Source: Candidatus Latescibacter anaerobius SCGC AAA252-E07
Lineage (GTDB): Bacteria; Latescibacterota; Latescibacteria; Latescibacterales; Latescibacteraceae
Length of the DNA: 12,740 bases
Assembly: GCA_000403035.1 (NCBI GenBank)
Contig: AQSL01000141.1
Span: 18,292-31,031 of the forward strand
Direction: 5' to 3'
Shown here: in pieces, positions 1-7,595 of the stretch
Position numbering within the stretch: position 1 is the stretch's first letter
Layout of the letters: every line of letters begins with the position of its first letter
Notes under the pieces: model-generated
What the model was told of the DNA's origin: nothing
The model's database searches: none
What the model saw: only the letters and a program-made list of their open reading frames with translations
Translations under genes and position numbers: made by a program

Positions 1-136
1 AGACAGGAGGGTTTCGTCATTGATTCCTTTCCGGTACTGTTTATATCATAATTTACAAGAGGTTATTATTTTCTGAATTTTTATTCCATACGTATGAATT
101 CCTGCGGAATCAGTACGCGGTATTAGTAAAAACAAT

Positions 137-165
137 TTGTCAAACGGGAACTTATAGAGTATATT
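137..165 (+). promoter_or_regulatory. Putative sigma70-type promoter for psd-pssA
   Basis: TTGTCA at 137-142 matches the -35 consensus at five of six positions. TATATT at 160-165 matches the -10 consensus at five of six. The spacer is exactly 17 bases. A transcript would begin at about 172, a short distance before the ATG at 186. This is seen in the sequence; promoter activity is inferred. The 136 bases before it hold no gene that I can support. Confidence 0.5.
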
Positions 166-185
166 TGCTTTTTGAATATGAAGCC

Positions 186-851
186 ATGATAAAATTTGAT
201 TCTGACATTTATAAAGTCGCGGGAATACTTCTTGTTCTTGCTTTAGTATTGTGTAGTGCTTATTATATTACACGACTGTCGTTCCTTTTCTGGATTTTCT
301 GTGTTTTCTGTAGTAGTTTCCTTTTTGCTTTTATTTTTTTCAGAGACCCGGAAAGAAAAGGACCTATCGACAAGCATTCGGTTGTGTCTGCCGCAGATGG
401 TGTGATAATTGATGTTTCGACTGTCGAAACGGAAGGATTTCACGATAAAAGGGCATTAAGAATTGCAGTTTTTATGAATGTTTTCAATGTCCATGTAAAT
501 CGAAGCCCTGTTTCCGGAACAGTTTTAAAAACCGTGCATAAGCCGGGTAAAAAAATCTCCGCTTATAAAAAGAGGGCTGAATATGAAAACGAATGCGGCG
601 ATACGGATATTGAAACATCTCTCGGGCTCGTTCGTGTAAGACAAATAGCAGGTCTGGTTGCCCGGAGGGTAGTAACAAGGGTACAATCCGGAGATGTTCT
701 CGGAAGAGGTGACCGGATAGGTATAATAAGATTCGGTTCACGGGTAGATGTGTTTCTTCCGTTGACATATACGGCTGCCGTGGCTGAGGGAGATCATGTC
801 CGTGCGGGAGAGAGTGTGATAGCACAACCCGCAAATACCATGAGAAAATAA
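186..851 (+). CDS. psd: Phosphatidylserine decarboxylase proenzyme, short (PSD-A-like) form
   Basis: Decarboxylates phosphatidylserine to phosphatidylethanolamine at the inner membrane, using a pyruvoyl group made by self-cleavage. From ATG 186 the protein has 221 residues. Two hydrophobic segments (about residues 8-22 and 30-50) anchor the N terminus and are followed by the family motif FFRDPER. The conserved AADG (Asp71) and FNVHVNRSP (His103) motifs, plus the cleavage motif RFGSRVD with Ser185, identify the family; Ser185 should become the pyruvoyl group of the small alpha chain. A longer reading from TTG 165 is possible, but that codon overlaps the -10 box of the likely promoter, so ATG 186 is preferred. 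Neither start has a strong ribosome site. The gene lies directly before pssA, which makes its substrate. The length fits the short PSD class rather than the longer E. coli type. Confidence 0.93.
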   Translation: MIKFDSDIYKVAGILLVLALVLCSAYYITRLSFLFWIFCVFCSSFLFAFIFFRDPERKGPIDKHSVVSAADGVIIDVSTVETEGFHDKRALRIAVFMNVFNVHVNRSPVSGTVLKTVHKPGKKISAYKKRAEYENECGDTDIETSLGLVRVRQIAGLVARRVVTRVQSGDVLGRGDRIGIIRFGSRVDVFLPLTYTAAVAEGDHVRAGESVIAQPANTMRK

Positions 852-874
852 CATAGTCGGAGGAATAGAACGTT

Positions 875-1603
875 TTGATGTATATAAAAATAAAAAAAAT
901 TCTTCCCAGTATTTTTACACTTGGTAATCTCCTCTGTGGATTCCTTGCAGTCATCAATGTGATAGAAGGATCTATGACACATGCGGCATGGTGGATTATT
1001 ATTGCCGGTATTTTTGATTTGCTCGATGGCAAGGTTGCACGGTTAACCGGATGCGCCTCAGCTTTCGGTATTGAGTTTGATTCTCTTGCGGATGTTGTTT
1101 CTTTCGGTATTGCACCGGCAGTCCTTTTTCACAATTATGCGCTCACCGATGCCGGTAATCTGGGGTATTTTCTGGCTTTTTGTTTTCTCGGTGCGGGTGC
1201 TATCAGACTTGCACGGTTTAATATCAGCGCAACGACAGGCAAAAAAAATTATTTTATCGGTATGCCGATCCCTGTCGGTGCCTATATTCTTGCATCATTC
1301 ATTTTATTTTCGGAAAATGTATGGAATGTTTTTGCACATTTTGATTTTTACGTAGCCCTCCTTGTCATGTCCTCATTAGCGATGGTAAGCAGTTTAAAAT
1401 ACGGTATTATGCCAAAAATCTGTTTTGCAACAAAAAAGGAAACCGTAAAAAGTGTTTCTTTCATTAGTTTACTCATTGTTGTCGCGATTTTCCCGGATGA
1501 GTTCTTTTTCCCGTTAGGAATAGTATATCTTCTCTCCGGACCGGTAAAACATATTACTGTCCCGGCTTTTAATCATGTATTTCATAAAGTAGACAGCAGG
1601 TGA
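875..1603 (+). CDS. pssA: CDP-diacylglycerol--serine O-phosphatidyltransferase
   Basis: Makes phosphatidylserine from CDP-diacylglycerol and serine, the step before Psd. It is a multi-spanning inner-membrane protein of about 242 residues with the complete CDP-alcohol phosphatidyltransferase signature at residues 48-73: Asp48, Asp51-Gly52, Ala55-Arg56, Gly65, Asp69 and Asp73, with the usual spacing. Most of the remainder is hydrophobic, in several membrane segments. The start is uncertain by one codon: TTG 875 and ATG 878 are adjacent. GGAGGAA at 859-865 lies 9 bases before the TTG and 12 before the ATG, so spacing slightly favours TTG. The gap to psd is only 23 bases, consistent with one transcript. 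The signature resembles the Bacillus-type (subclass II) enzyme rather than the phospholipase-D-like PssA of E. coli. Confidence 0.93.
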   Translation: MMYIKIKKILPSIFTLGNLLCGFLAVINVIEGSMTHAAWWIIIAGIFDLLDGKVARLTGCASAFGIEFDSLADVVSFGIAPAVLFHNYALTDAGNLGYFLAFCFLGAGAIRLARFNISATTGKKNYFIGMPIPVGAYILASFILFSENVWNVFAHFDFYVALLVMSSLAMVSSLKYGIMPKICFATKKETVKSVSFISLLIVVAIFPDEFFFPLGIVYLLSGPVKHITVPAFNHVFHKVDSR

Positions 1604-1640
1604 TTTTCCCGGTTAAAAAACCGTGATATCAGGAGAATGA

Positions 1641-1910
1641 ATGCAAAAAAAAGGTTTGGGAACGCTTATAGTTACATTATTTGTGGGAATTCTGATAGGA
1701 AGCGCTATCGGGCAGCTTCTTGGACTTTTTCTGCCGGGCGATCATATTGTTGTAAAAGCGCTCGTCTCACCGCTTGTCAAATATGTCGTTGGCCCGTGGG
1801 ACTTGAATTTAATAATTATTATTTTTACGTTTGGATTTACATTAAATATTAATTTTTTCAGTATAATCGGCATCGTTGGTGCCTGGTATTATCATAAATT
1901 TTCATATTAG
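1641..1910 (+). CDS. Small membrane protein, DUF4321-like
   Basis: An 89-residue, strongly hydrophobic protein. Segment one (about residues 7-31) contains the glycine-rich stretch GILIGSAIGQLLG and ends in FLPGD. A second hydrophobic region spans about residues 55-82, leaving a short basic and aromatic tail. The pattern of a Gly-rich first helix, then LLGLFLP, then a second hydrophobic region ending near the C terminus resembles DUF4321 proteins, as far as I can recall that family; the family has no assigned function. AGGAG at 1631-1635 lies 5 bases before the ATG and supports this start. It follows pssA after 37 bases and precedes tatA by 48, so it may belong to the same transcript. The location suggests an envelope role, but nothing in the sequence shows what it does. 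Confidence 0.7.
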   Translation: MQKKGLGTLIVTLFVGILIGSAIGQLLGLFLPGDHIVVKALVSPLVKYVVGPWDLNLIIIIFTFGFTLNINFFSIIGIVGAWYYHKFSY

Positions 1911-1958
1911 TCAACAAAGTGCAGTTTTTTAAAAAATGCATTTTCGGAGGTGAGTATT

Positions 1959-2201
1959 ATGTTCGGACTCGGTCCAATGGAACTTATTATCGTATTTCTG
2001 GTTATTCTCCTTATCTTCGGAGCCAAGAGAATACCTGAAATCGCTCAGGGGCTTGGCAAGGGAATAACTGAGTTTAAAAAGGCTGCGCGTGATGTTACCG
2101 ATGAAATTGAGACCGCTGCCAACGCCCCGGCTCAGACAACTCAGGTTAAAAATGAGTTGAAAGAGCAAAAAACAACTGATGATTCATCTCAGCAGTCATA
2201 A
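1959..2201 (+). CDS. tatA: Sec-independent protein translocase subunit TatA
   Basis: Pore-forming subunit of the twin-arginine translocase, which exports folded proteins across the inner membrane. The 80-residue protein has one N-terminal membrane helix (about residues 6-20), the FGAKRIPEIAQGLGKGI hinge and amphipathic helix (about 20-45), and a polar tail rich in Lys, Thr, Glu and Gln. The reading frame opens at a GTG at 1950, but that codon overlaps the GGAGG at 1946-1950. ATG 1959, 8 bases after GGAGG, is therefore the start and gives the typical short N terminus MFGLGPMELI. TatA and TatE/TatB-like proteins are hard to separate by sequence; the short length favours TatA. No tatC or tatB lies in the window, so the partner subunits must be encoded elsewhere. 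Confidence 0.93.
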   Translation: MFGLGPMELIIVFLVILLIFGAKRIPEIAQGLGKGITEFKKAARDVTDEIETAANAPAQTTQVKNELKEQKTTDDSSQQS

Positions 2202-2531
2202 AAGGGCTTTGAAAAACCCGAATGCAACCGTTCAAAAAGTTTTCAACCGTCAACCGTCAGTAAGTATTGTTTTCATTATTTTCAATGCCGGTGTACCCGG
2301 TTGCTGATCGCTGACCACTCTATAAAAGCCGTTCATACAACTGCTGTAAACCGGGCGCCGGGTTTTTCACAACCTTTCAAAACACCAACAATTACATCCA
2401 CTCATTGCACCGTTGCATATTCCTGCTGTGTATGTGATTATCAGAGCGATAGAAAAAATACAAGGATATTGTATTGATACTTAGACCTGTGAACAGCAAG
2501 GGTTTTTTATTTTTTTGGGGAATATTTACGA
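2202..2531. other. 330-base intergenic region between tatA and gatA
   Basis: I find no credible coding sequence here; in particular there is no gatC, which is often found next to gatA. The region holds three copies of CAACCGT (2225-2231, 2244-2250, 2251-2257), the terminator-like hairpin at 2348-2367 and a weak promoter-like pair: TTGCAT at 2413-2418, 17 bases, then GATTAT at 2436-2441. A T-rich run at 2503-2516 comes just before the gatA ribosome site. The gatAB transcript most likely starts in this gap. Confidence 0.6.
2348..2367 (+). terminator. Possible rho-independent terminator after tatA
   Basis: AAACCGG at 2348-2354 can pair with CCGGGTTT at 2358-2365 if one G is bulged. The loop is GCG and the right arm runs into five T residues (2363-2367). 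It would end the psd-pssA-DUF4321-tatA transcript about 150 bases after tatA. The bulge, the short T run and the distance from tatA make this a moderate call only. Confidence 0.4.
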
Positions 2532-3998
2532 TTGGAATTGTATGAAATGACTGCCCGCGGCCTCGCTGAAGCAATAAAAAAAGGCGAGGTCTCTTCGGTA
2601 GACGCCGTCACATCTGTTCTCCAGAGAATCGAACAGATGGAGCCCGAAATCAATGCCTATATCACGGTTATGGCTGAAGAAGCGCTCGCACGTGCAAAAG
2701 AGATTGATTCCAGGCAGGCACAAGGCAAGGATAACGGCCCGCTCGGCGGTGTACCCATGGGAATAAAAGATGCAATTATCCTTGCAGGAACACGTACTAC
2801 AGCGGGTTCGCATATTCTTGAAAATTTTATTCCTCCGTTTCATGCACATGTGATAGATAAACTCTCGGAAGCGGGCGCCGTTTTTGTCGGTAAAACCAAC
2901 ACCGATGAATTTGCAATGGGGTCAACATCCGAAACATCTTATTTCGGTCCTCCGAAAAATCCCCATAATACTTCCATGGTCACGGGTGGATCATCAGGCG
3001 GTTCCGGGGCGGCAGTAGCAGCTAACGAATGCATCGCCGCTCTCGGCTCCGATACAGGCGGTTCTATCAGGCAGCCGGCTTCATTCTGCGGTGTTGTGGG
3101 GATAAAACCTACATACGGCCGTGTCTCACGGTATGGATTGATTGCATATGCATCTTCGCTCGACCAGATAGGTCCGATAACAAAGACGGTCGAGGATTCT
3201 GCCCTAATTCTATCGGTTATTGCCGGTTATGACAAACGTGATTCCACATGTCTGAATGAACCGGTCCCGGATTATCCCGATAGTATGAAAGAAGGTTCAA
3301 AAGGGCTTAAAATCGGCATTCCCGGGGAATACTTCGGCGAAGGAATAGACCCGGAAGTAAAAAAAATTACCTTCGAAGCTGTGGAAACACTGGCCTCCGA
3401 AGGTGCCGAGGTCATCGATATATCCCTCCCGAACACGGAATATGCCATACCTGCTTATTATCTTCTTGCAACGGCAGAAGCTTCTGCAAATCTCGAGCGT
3501 TATGACGGTGTCCGGTACGGGTATCGCACAAAAAATCCTGAAAACCTCTTCGAGATGTACGCCAAATCACGGTCGGAAGGTTTCGGGGCCGAGGTGAAAC
3601 GGCGTATAATGCTCGGAACATACTGTTTATCGGCAGGTTATTACGATGCATATTACCGCAAGGCCCAGAAGGTGCGTCGTCTCATCAAGGAGGATTTTGA
3701 CCGGGCGCTTGAAACGGTCGATGCGATTTGTACACCGGTTGCGCCCACGCCTGCGTTCCCCATCGGCTCAAAGATACACGATCCTTTGCAGATGTACCTT
3801 GCCGATATCTACACCATTTCATTAAATCTTGCGGGATTACCCGGGATTTCAGTCCCCGCGGGGAAAACCGATGATGGTTTGCCTGTCGGGGTACAGTTCA
3901 TGGGCCGTGTGCTCGAGGAAACGACGATTTTCCGACTGGCGGCGACACTGGAAAGCAAAGTTGGCAGACTGGTTGTTGAAAGGAGGACAGACCGTTGA
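2532..3998 (+). CDS. gatA: Asp-tRNA(Asn)/Glu-tRNA(Gln) amidotransferase subunit A
   Basis: Amidase subunit of the GatCAB complex. It releases ammonia from glutamine for converting misacylated Glu-tRNA(Gln) or Asp-tRNA(Asn). The 488-residue length is normal. The amidase-signature triad is complete: Lys79 in MGIKDAI, the cis-Ser Ser154 in TGGSSGGSG, and the nucleophile Ser178 in GSDTGGSIRQP. Start choice: TTG 2532 gives MELYEMTARGL, matching the usual N terminus of the family. GGGGAA at 2517-2522 lies 9 bases upstream, a weak ribosome site. ATG 2547 would remove five residues. gatB follows with overlapping stop and start codons. With GatB present, the cell probably uses the indirect route to Gln-tRNA and/or Asn-tRNA, though I cannot tell which tRNA from this window. 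Confidence 0.96.
   Translation: MELYEMTARGLAEAIKKGEVSSVDAVTSVLQRIEQMEPEINAYITVMAEEALARAKEIDSRQAQGKDNGPLGGVPMGIKDAIILAGTRTTAGSHILENFIPPFHAHVIDKLSEAGAVFVGKTNTDEFAMGSTSETSYFGPPKNPHNTSMVTGGSSGGSGAAVAANECIAALGSDTGGSIRQPASFCGVVGIKPTYGRVSRYGLIAYASSLDQIGPITKTVEDSALILSVIAGYDKRDSTCLNEPVPDYPDSMKEGSKGLKIGIPGEYFGEGIDPEVKKITFEAVETLASEGAEVIDISLPNTEYAIPAYYLLATAEASANLERYDGVRYGYRTKNPENLFEMYAKSRSEGFGAEVKRRIMLGTYCLSAGYYDAYYRKAQKVRRLIKEDFDRALETVDAICTPVAPTPAFPIGSKIHDPLQMYLADIYTISLNLAGLPGISVPAGKTDDGLPVGVQFMGRVLEETTIFRLAATLESKVGRLVVERRTDR
3981..3986 (+). promoter_or_regulatory. Ribosome binding site fixing the TTG start of gatB
   Basis: AGGAGG lies inside the last codons of gatA, 8 bases before TTG 3995. The TTG overlaps the gatA stop as TTGA (3995-3998). 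A strong site with ideal spacing supports this unusual start codon and translational coupling of the two subunits. Confidence 0.75.
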
Positions 3999-5428
3999 AC
4001 TATATTCCTACCGCCGGACTCGAAATCCATTCCCAGCTTGCCACACATACAAAAATTTTCTGCGGATGCTCAACCGAATTCGGGAGTGACCCCAATACCC
4101 ACAGCTGTCCGGTCTGTCTCGGTATGCCGGGAGTGCTCCCCGTGCTGAACAGGCAGGCGGTTGAGCTTGCGATACGCCTCGCGCTGAGGATCGGCGGCGA
4201 GATTCAGCACCGGAGCTATTTCGCCCGCAAAAACTATTTTTACCCCGATCTGCCCAAGGGCTACCAGATCAGCATGTTTGAATTCCCTTTAATCCGCGGC
4301 GGACATTATGATGTCGAAACGCCGGAAGGCAAAAAAACGATACGGTTCAACAGAATTCATCTCGAGGAAGATGCGGGAAAACTCATCCATGAAGAGGGCA
4401 ATGCCGAATCTTATTTCGACGTGAACCGCTGCGGCGTTCCCCTCGTTGAAATCGTAACAGAACCCGATTTCGAAACCATGGAAGAAATAACGTCGTTCCT
4501 GAACGGTCTCAAGGAAATCCTGGTATTTTCCGGGGTTTCAAGAGGAAATATGGAAGAGGGAAATATCCGTGTTGATGCAAACATATCCCTTCGCCCTGAG
4601 GGCCGGAAGGAACTGGGCACCCGTACGGAAATAAAAAACATGAACTCATTCGCAAATGTGGTTTCGGCCATCTCCTATGAAATCGACCGTCAGACCGACA
4701 TCCTGGAAAGCGGCGGCAGAGTTGTGCAGGAAACGCTCCTGTACGATGCTGTCAACGATAAAATCTCGCCGATGCGTTCAAAAGAGGAAGCACATGATTA
4801 CCGCTATTTCCCCGAACCGGATCTTGTGCCCATCATTATCGATAATGAATGGATAGAGAAGGTAAAAAGCGAACTTCCTGAAATGCGAGAAGATTTTATT
4901 GAGCGGTTTAAGAAAGATTATAATTTACCTGATTATGATTCGGAAACTTTGGCCGCATCGCCTGGTGTCGCAGTATATTTCGATACTATTGTCAAAGCTG
5001 GTGCCGATCCGAAAAATGCCAGCAATTTGACCTTGGGCAAGTTACAGGGATTTCTAAACGAAAACAAGATTGATATCTATGAATTTGAAAAAATCGTCAA
5101 ACCGCAGATGCTCAAGGAACTTCTGGACCTTGTCGAAGATGGCGAGATATCCGGGTCAATGTCTAAAACGGTCTTCGACGATATGTCCGCCACCGGCAAA
5201 AGTGCTCATGTCATCATCAACTCCAAAGGACTCAAACAGATTTCCAACAAGGACGAACTCGAAATAATCGCTCGTGAGGTTATCGAATCAAACCCCGGTG
5301 AAGCGGAAAAATACAGGGCCGGAAAAAAACAGCTCCTCGGCTTCTTCGTCGGACAGGTCATGAAAAAAACAAAAGGGAAAGCAAATCCAAAAGAGGTAAA
5401 CGCCATTTTTCAGGAGCTGCTCTCATGA
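3995..5428 (+). CDS. gatB: Asp-tRNA(Asn)/Glu-tRNA(Gln) amidotransferase subunit B
   Basis: Kinase and tRNA-binding subunit of GatCAB. It activates the side-chain carboxylate of the misacylated tRNA, and the activated intermediate then receives ammonia from GatA. The protein has 477 residues. The N terminus (IPTAGLEIHSQLATHTKIFCGC) is typical. Cys23, Cys25, Cys38 and Cys41 form the expected zinc-binding set (CxC, then CPVC). The GatB core (YFYPDLPKGYQISMF, DVNRCGVPLVEIVTEPD, EIKNMNSF, HDYRYFPEPDL) is followed by the helical tail and a YqeY-like C-terminal domain ending near KGKANPKEVNAIFQELLS. All of this is full length, with no sign of damage. The start is TTG, coupled to gatA. The end overlaps the next gene by four bases (ATGA). 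Confidence 0.96.
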   Translation: MNYIPTAGLEIHSQLATHTKIFCGCSTEFGSDPNTHSCPVCLGMPGVLPVLNRQAVELAIRLALRIGGEIQHRSYFARKNYFYPDLPKGYQISMFEFPLIRGGHYDVETPEGKKTIRFNRIHLEEDAGKLIHEEGNAESYFDVNRCGVPLVEIVTEPDFETMEEITSFLNGLKEILVFSGVSRGNMEEGNIRVDANISLRPEGRKELGTRTEIKNMNSFANVVSAISYEIDRQTDILESGGRVVQETLLYDAVNDKISPMRSKEEAHDYRYFPEPDLVPIIIDNEWIEKVKSELPEMREDFIERFKKDYNLPDYDSETLAASPGVAVYFDTIVKAGADPKNASNLTLGKLQGFLNENKIDIYEFEKIVKPQMLKELLDLVEDGEISGSMSKTVFDDMSATGKSAHVIINSKGLKQISNKDELEIIAREVIESNPGEAEKYRAGKKQLLGFFVGQVMKKTKGKANPKEVNAIFQELLS

Positions 5429-6393
5429 TACAACAACGTTCCGGTTCGCGGTATATTTTCGCGCTTTTCATTGCCGCAGCACTCACCGTTTTCTATGGAA
5501 CCGCACATGCCCGAAGCATCAATGACGGTTTGGGCAGAACCAGTTTTACCTGGCTGAAATCGATTTCCGATGCGGGAATTTCCTCGGCAGGAGAATGTTT
5601 TGCCGCCAGGGACAGTATTTCGGGTCTTCTCGTCCATCCCGCCGCGGTTGCAGGTATCACAACTCCGACCGCCAAGATGAGTTTCGTCTCCCATTATGTG
5701 GACACCCAGTACGGCTCTATCGGCTATGCCCGAAGGATAAAAGAACATTCTCTGGGGCTACGCCTCACCTATATAAATTACGGTGAGTTCATGGGCAGAA
5801 ACATTAACAACGAACCAACAGGCTCTTTTACGGCTGGCGACCTGGGCATATCGTTCAATATAGGAAAAGTACTGCGTGATGATCTCAAGGTCGGGGCTAT
5901 GGTTTCTTTCATTACCTCGAAAATCGAGGATTTTTCAGCACAGGCGGCCACCATAGACCTGGGGATTCTTTACAGCCCGCCGTTCGAGGGATTAACTGTC
6001 GGCGCCGTACTCATGAACATGGGAAAAGTAACGAAAAGCTATTCGAGCGGCTATGACGAAACAATGCCCGTTTACCTCTCGGTCGGGGCACGGAAAAAAC
6101 TTGCTCATGCCCCTTTGACGCTTTTCACCGATGTCCTGTTTCCTAACGACTATGATATTACCTATGCGTACGGACTCGAAGCAAATGTCAACAATACACT
6201 GTTCTTGTATGCCGGGACAAAAAGTCTCAGTGATATTGACACGGAGGCAATGAAATCAAAAACCGACTTTGCGGGAAAAACGACGTTCGGTTTCGGTGTT
6301 GAACTTGCCGGTTACAGATTTAATTACGCTTACTGCCCCGATGAAAATATTGAGGATGTTCACAAAATTACGCTGAGTGCAAGCATACAGTAG
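5425..6393 (+). CDS. PorV/PorQ-like outer-membrane beta-barrel protein
   Basis: A 322-residue exported protein. A signal peptide (about residues 1-29: basic Arg residues, then a hydrophobic core, then TAHA) precedes GLGRTSFTWLKSISDAGISSAGECFAARDSISGLLVHPAAVAG, which resembles the start of PorV/PorQ (UPF0164) proteins with their conserved Asn/His-Pro-Ala element. The rest alternates short amphipathic strands and glycine turns, as in a FadL-like barrel. PorV and PorQ serve type IX secretion in Bacteroidota, but homologues are widespread in other FCB phyla without that system, so a secretion role is not claimed. ATG 5425 overlaps the gatB stop (ATGA). CAGGAG at 5411-5416 lies 8 bases upstream and supports the start. 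The protein ends in Gln, not the aromatic residue typical of many barrels. It is probably cotranscribed with gatAB. Confidence 0.75.
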   Translation: MIQQRSGSRYIFALFIAAALTVFYGTAHARSINDGLGRTSFTWLKSISDAGISSAGECFAARDSISGLLVHPAAVAGITTPTAKMSFVSHYVDTQYGSIGYARRIKEHSLGLRLTYINYGEFMGRNINNEPTGSFTAGDLGISFNIGKVLRDDLKVGAMVSFITSKIEDFSAQAATIDLGILYSPPFEGLTVGAVLMNMGKVTKSYSSGYDETMPVYLSVGARKKLAHAPLTLFTDVLFPNDYDITYAYGLEANVNNTLFLYAGTKSLSDIDTEAMKSKTDFAGKTTFGFGVELAGYRFNYAYCPDENIEDVHKITLSASIQ

Positions 6394-6474
6394 GGATACG
6401 TAAAAGTGTTTCAGCATTCAGCGCTCAGCTTCGAGAAAAAACCTTCTCCATCCTCCCTCTTTTTCATACATCAG

Positions 6475-7524
6475 TTATATTCCGAGACTGTCTTTATATG
6501 CTTTTATCGTTCCATCTACCGCATCGAGACCTGCCTGAATTGCAGCATCGGATTTCATTCCGGGCCCGAGGTCAATAAAATAATTAATATAGGTCGATCC
6601 GGGAGCACGGGCTGCATTTTCATCCTCGGATGAACTGGCTATTCTGTACGGGTTTTCTTTGGTTTCGGTGAAATCAGGTGAATTATTCACCATCTCGAGA
6701 TCGAGATAGCCGATAACCCGGCCGCCGTCGGGACATCTTATAATAAGCGTATTACCCTTTTTTGTAGGGGAAAAAGCTTTGTGGTCAGAACTCGGATTAT
6801 GATAACCGTTATGACTGTGCACTATGATATCAATTCCCGATACCTTCTCACAGATTTCCACAGTTTCATTGAAACTCATCTGGGCAAGAGCAATAACGAG
6901 ATCGCTCTCTTCCCGGAGTTTTGAAACTTCTTCTTGTGCGGTTTTAACGGGATCAAGAACCTTCAGAGGAGAATCCTCATTATACAGTGTTGTACCCATG
7001 AAATTATCAGCCATAATACCAAAAACTCCAATACGGATATCTCCTTTTGTTGTGAGTATATGGGGAGTGAAAATAAGCTCTCCGGAATCTCTCCAGGTAA
7101 GATTTGCTGACAACCAGGGAAAAGATGTCGTTTTATCGATTGCCAAAAGGGAATCGGCGCTGTTCGAGAGATCATAGCTCGAAACATTTACTGCATCAAT
7201 GCCGATTGCATCAACTGCCTGAATAGAAACATGTCCATCGAGTCTAAGAATATAATCGTAAGGGGGAACGAGAAAATTATGTGGATACATGACAGCCCCG
7301 GAATCAATAACAAAAATGTTCTCATACAGATTTCTCATTGAATTAATGACCGTGGACCTCCGTGCAAATCCGCCCAGGGGAGGTTTGCAGCCGCAGGGGT
7401 TTTTTCTTCCGCCAATATTGCCGGTGTATACTATGGTAAGTTGTTTTATGCTCACCTCAGTTGTTTTTGAACAGGATTGAACCATACTGGCACATAACAT
7501 CAAAATGAATACAAATTTTCTCAT
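6475..7524 (-). CDS. Lipoprotein of the UshA/5'-nucleotidase superfamily with degenerate metal motifs
   Basis: A 349-residue exported protein. The hydrophobic N terminus ends in VQSC, an imperfect lipobox, so Cys18 is the likely lipidated residue. The body follows the calcineurin-like phosphoesterase plan of UshA, but the key motifs are changed. The usual TNDxHG is TGNIGG (residues 34-39), the GD motif is GA (76-77), the GNHE region reads VSSYDLS (114-120), and the later Ser-His is Ala-Gln. Only HSH (236-238) remains close to the canonical GHxH. A distinctive PCGC (43-46) followed by GGFARR (51-56) suggests a separate subfamily. Nucleotidase activity should not be assumed. ATG 7524 has AAAGGAG at 7535-7541, 10 bases upstream. 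It follows the MinD-like gene after 71 bases and probably ends the operon. Confidence 0.72.
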   Translation of the reverse strand: MRKFVFILMLCASMVQSCSKTTEVSIKQLTIVYTGNIGGRKNPCGCKPPLGGFARRSTVINSMRNLYENIFVIDSGAVMYPHNFLVPPYDYILRLDGHVSIQAVDAIGIDAVNVSSYDLSNSADSLLAIDKTTSFPWLSANLTWRDSGELIFTPHILTTKGDIRIGVFGIMADNFMGTTLYNEDSPLKVLDPVKTAQEEVSKLREESDLVIALAQMSFNETVEICEKVSGIDIIVHSHNGYHNPSSDHKAFSPTKKGNTLIIRCPDGGRVIGYLDLEMVNNSPDFTETKENPYRIASSSEDENAARAPGSTYINYFIDLGPGMKSDAAIQAGLDAVDGTIKAYKDSLGI

Positions 7525-7595
7525 CCCGGGAGAACTCCTTTCACGAATTTCTAGGATTTTTTAAGTAAAACCGAGTCGGTAATACGAGGAATTTT

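Noticed and set aside
484..1032. 182-residue open frame on the - strand across psd and pssA
   Set aside because: It lies opposite two genes with intact catalytic motifs, has no family resemblance and no supporting ribosome site; it is a shadow frame.
1610..1623. CGGTT-AAAA-AACCG hairpin between pssA and the DUF4321-like gene
   Set aside because: Only five base pairs and no T run, so it does not qualify as a terminator.
1920..1940. Near-palindrome (TGCA, T run, A run, TGCA) just before the tatA ribosome site
   Set aside because: The stem is almost all A-T pairs with a mismatch and virtually no loop, so neither a terminator nor an operator can be supported.
1950..1958. GTG 1950 as the tatA start
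   Set aside because: The codon overlaps the GGAGG ribosome site itself, while ATG 1959 is 8 bases downstream of it and gives the standard TatA N terminus.
6410..6430. Three consecutive heptamers with a shared TCAGC core between the two converging operons
   Set aside because: The repeat is only about 21 bases, the copies differ, and no copies are seen elsewhere in the window, so chance is a fair explanation.
6433..6448. GAGAA...TTCTC hairpin as a bidirectional terminator
   Set aside because: The 5-pair stem is mostly A-T/G-A rich and weak, and no T run follows it directly on either strand.
7568..7585. ACCG/CGGT hairpin followed by T residues on the - strand after the MinD-like gene
   Set aside because: Four pairs with a 3-base loop and a broken T run are too weak to call an operon break.
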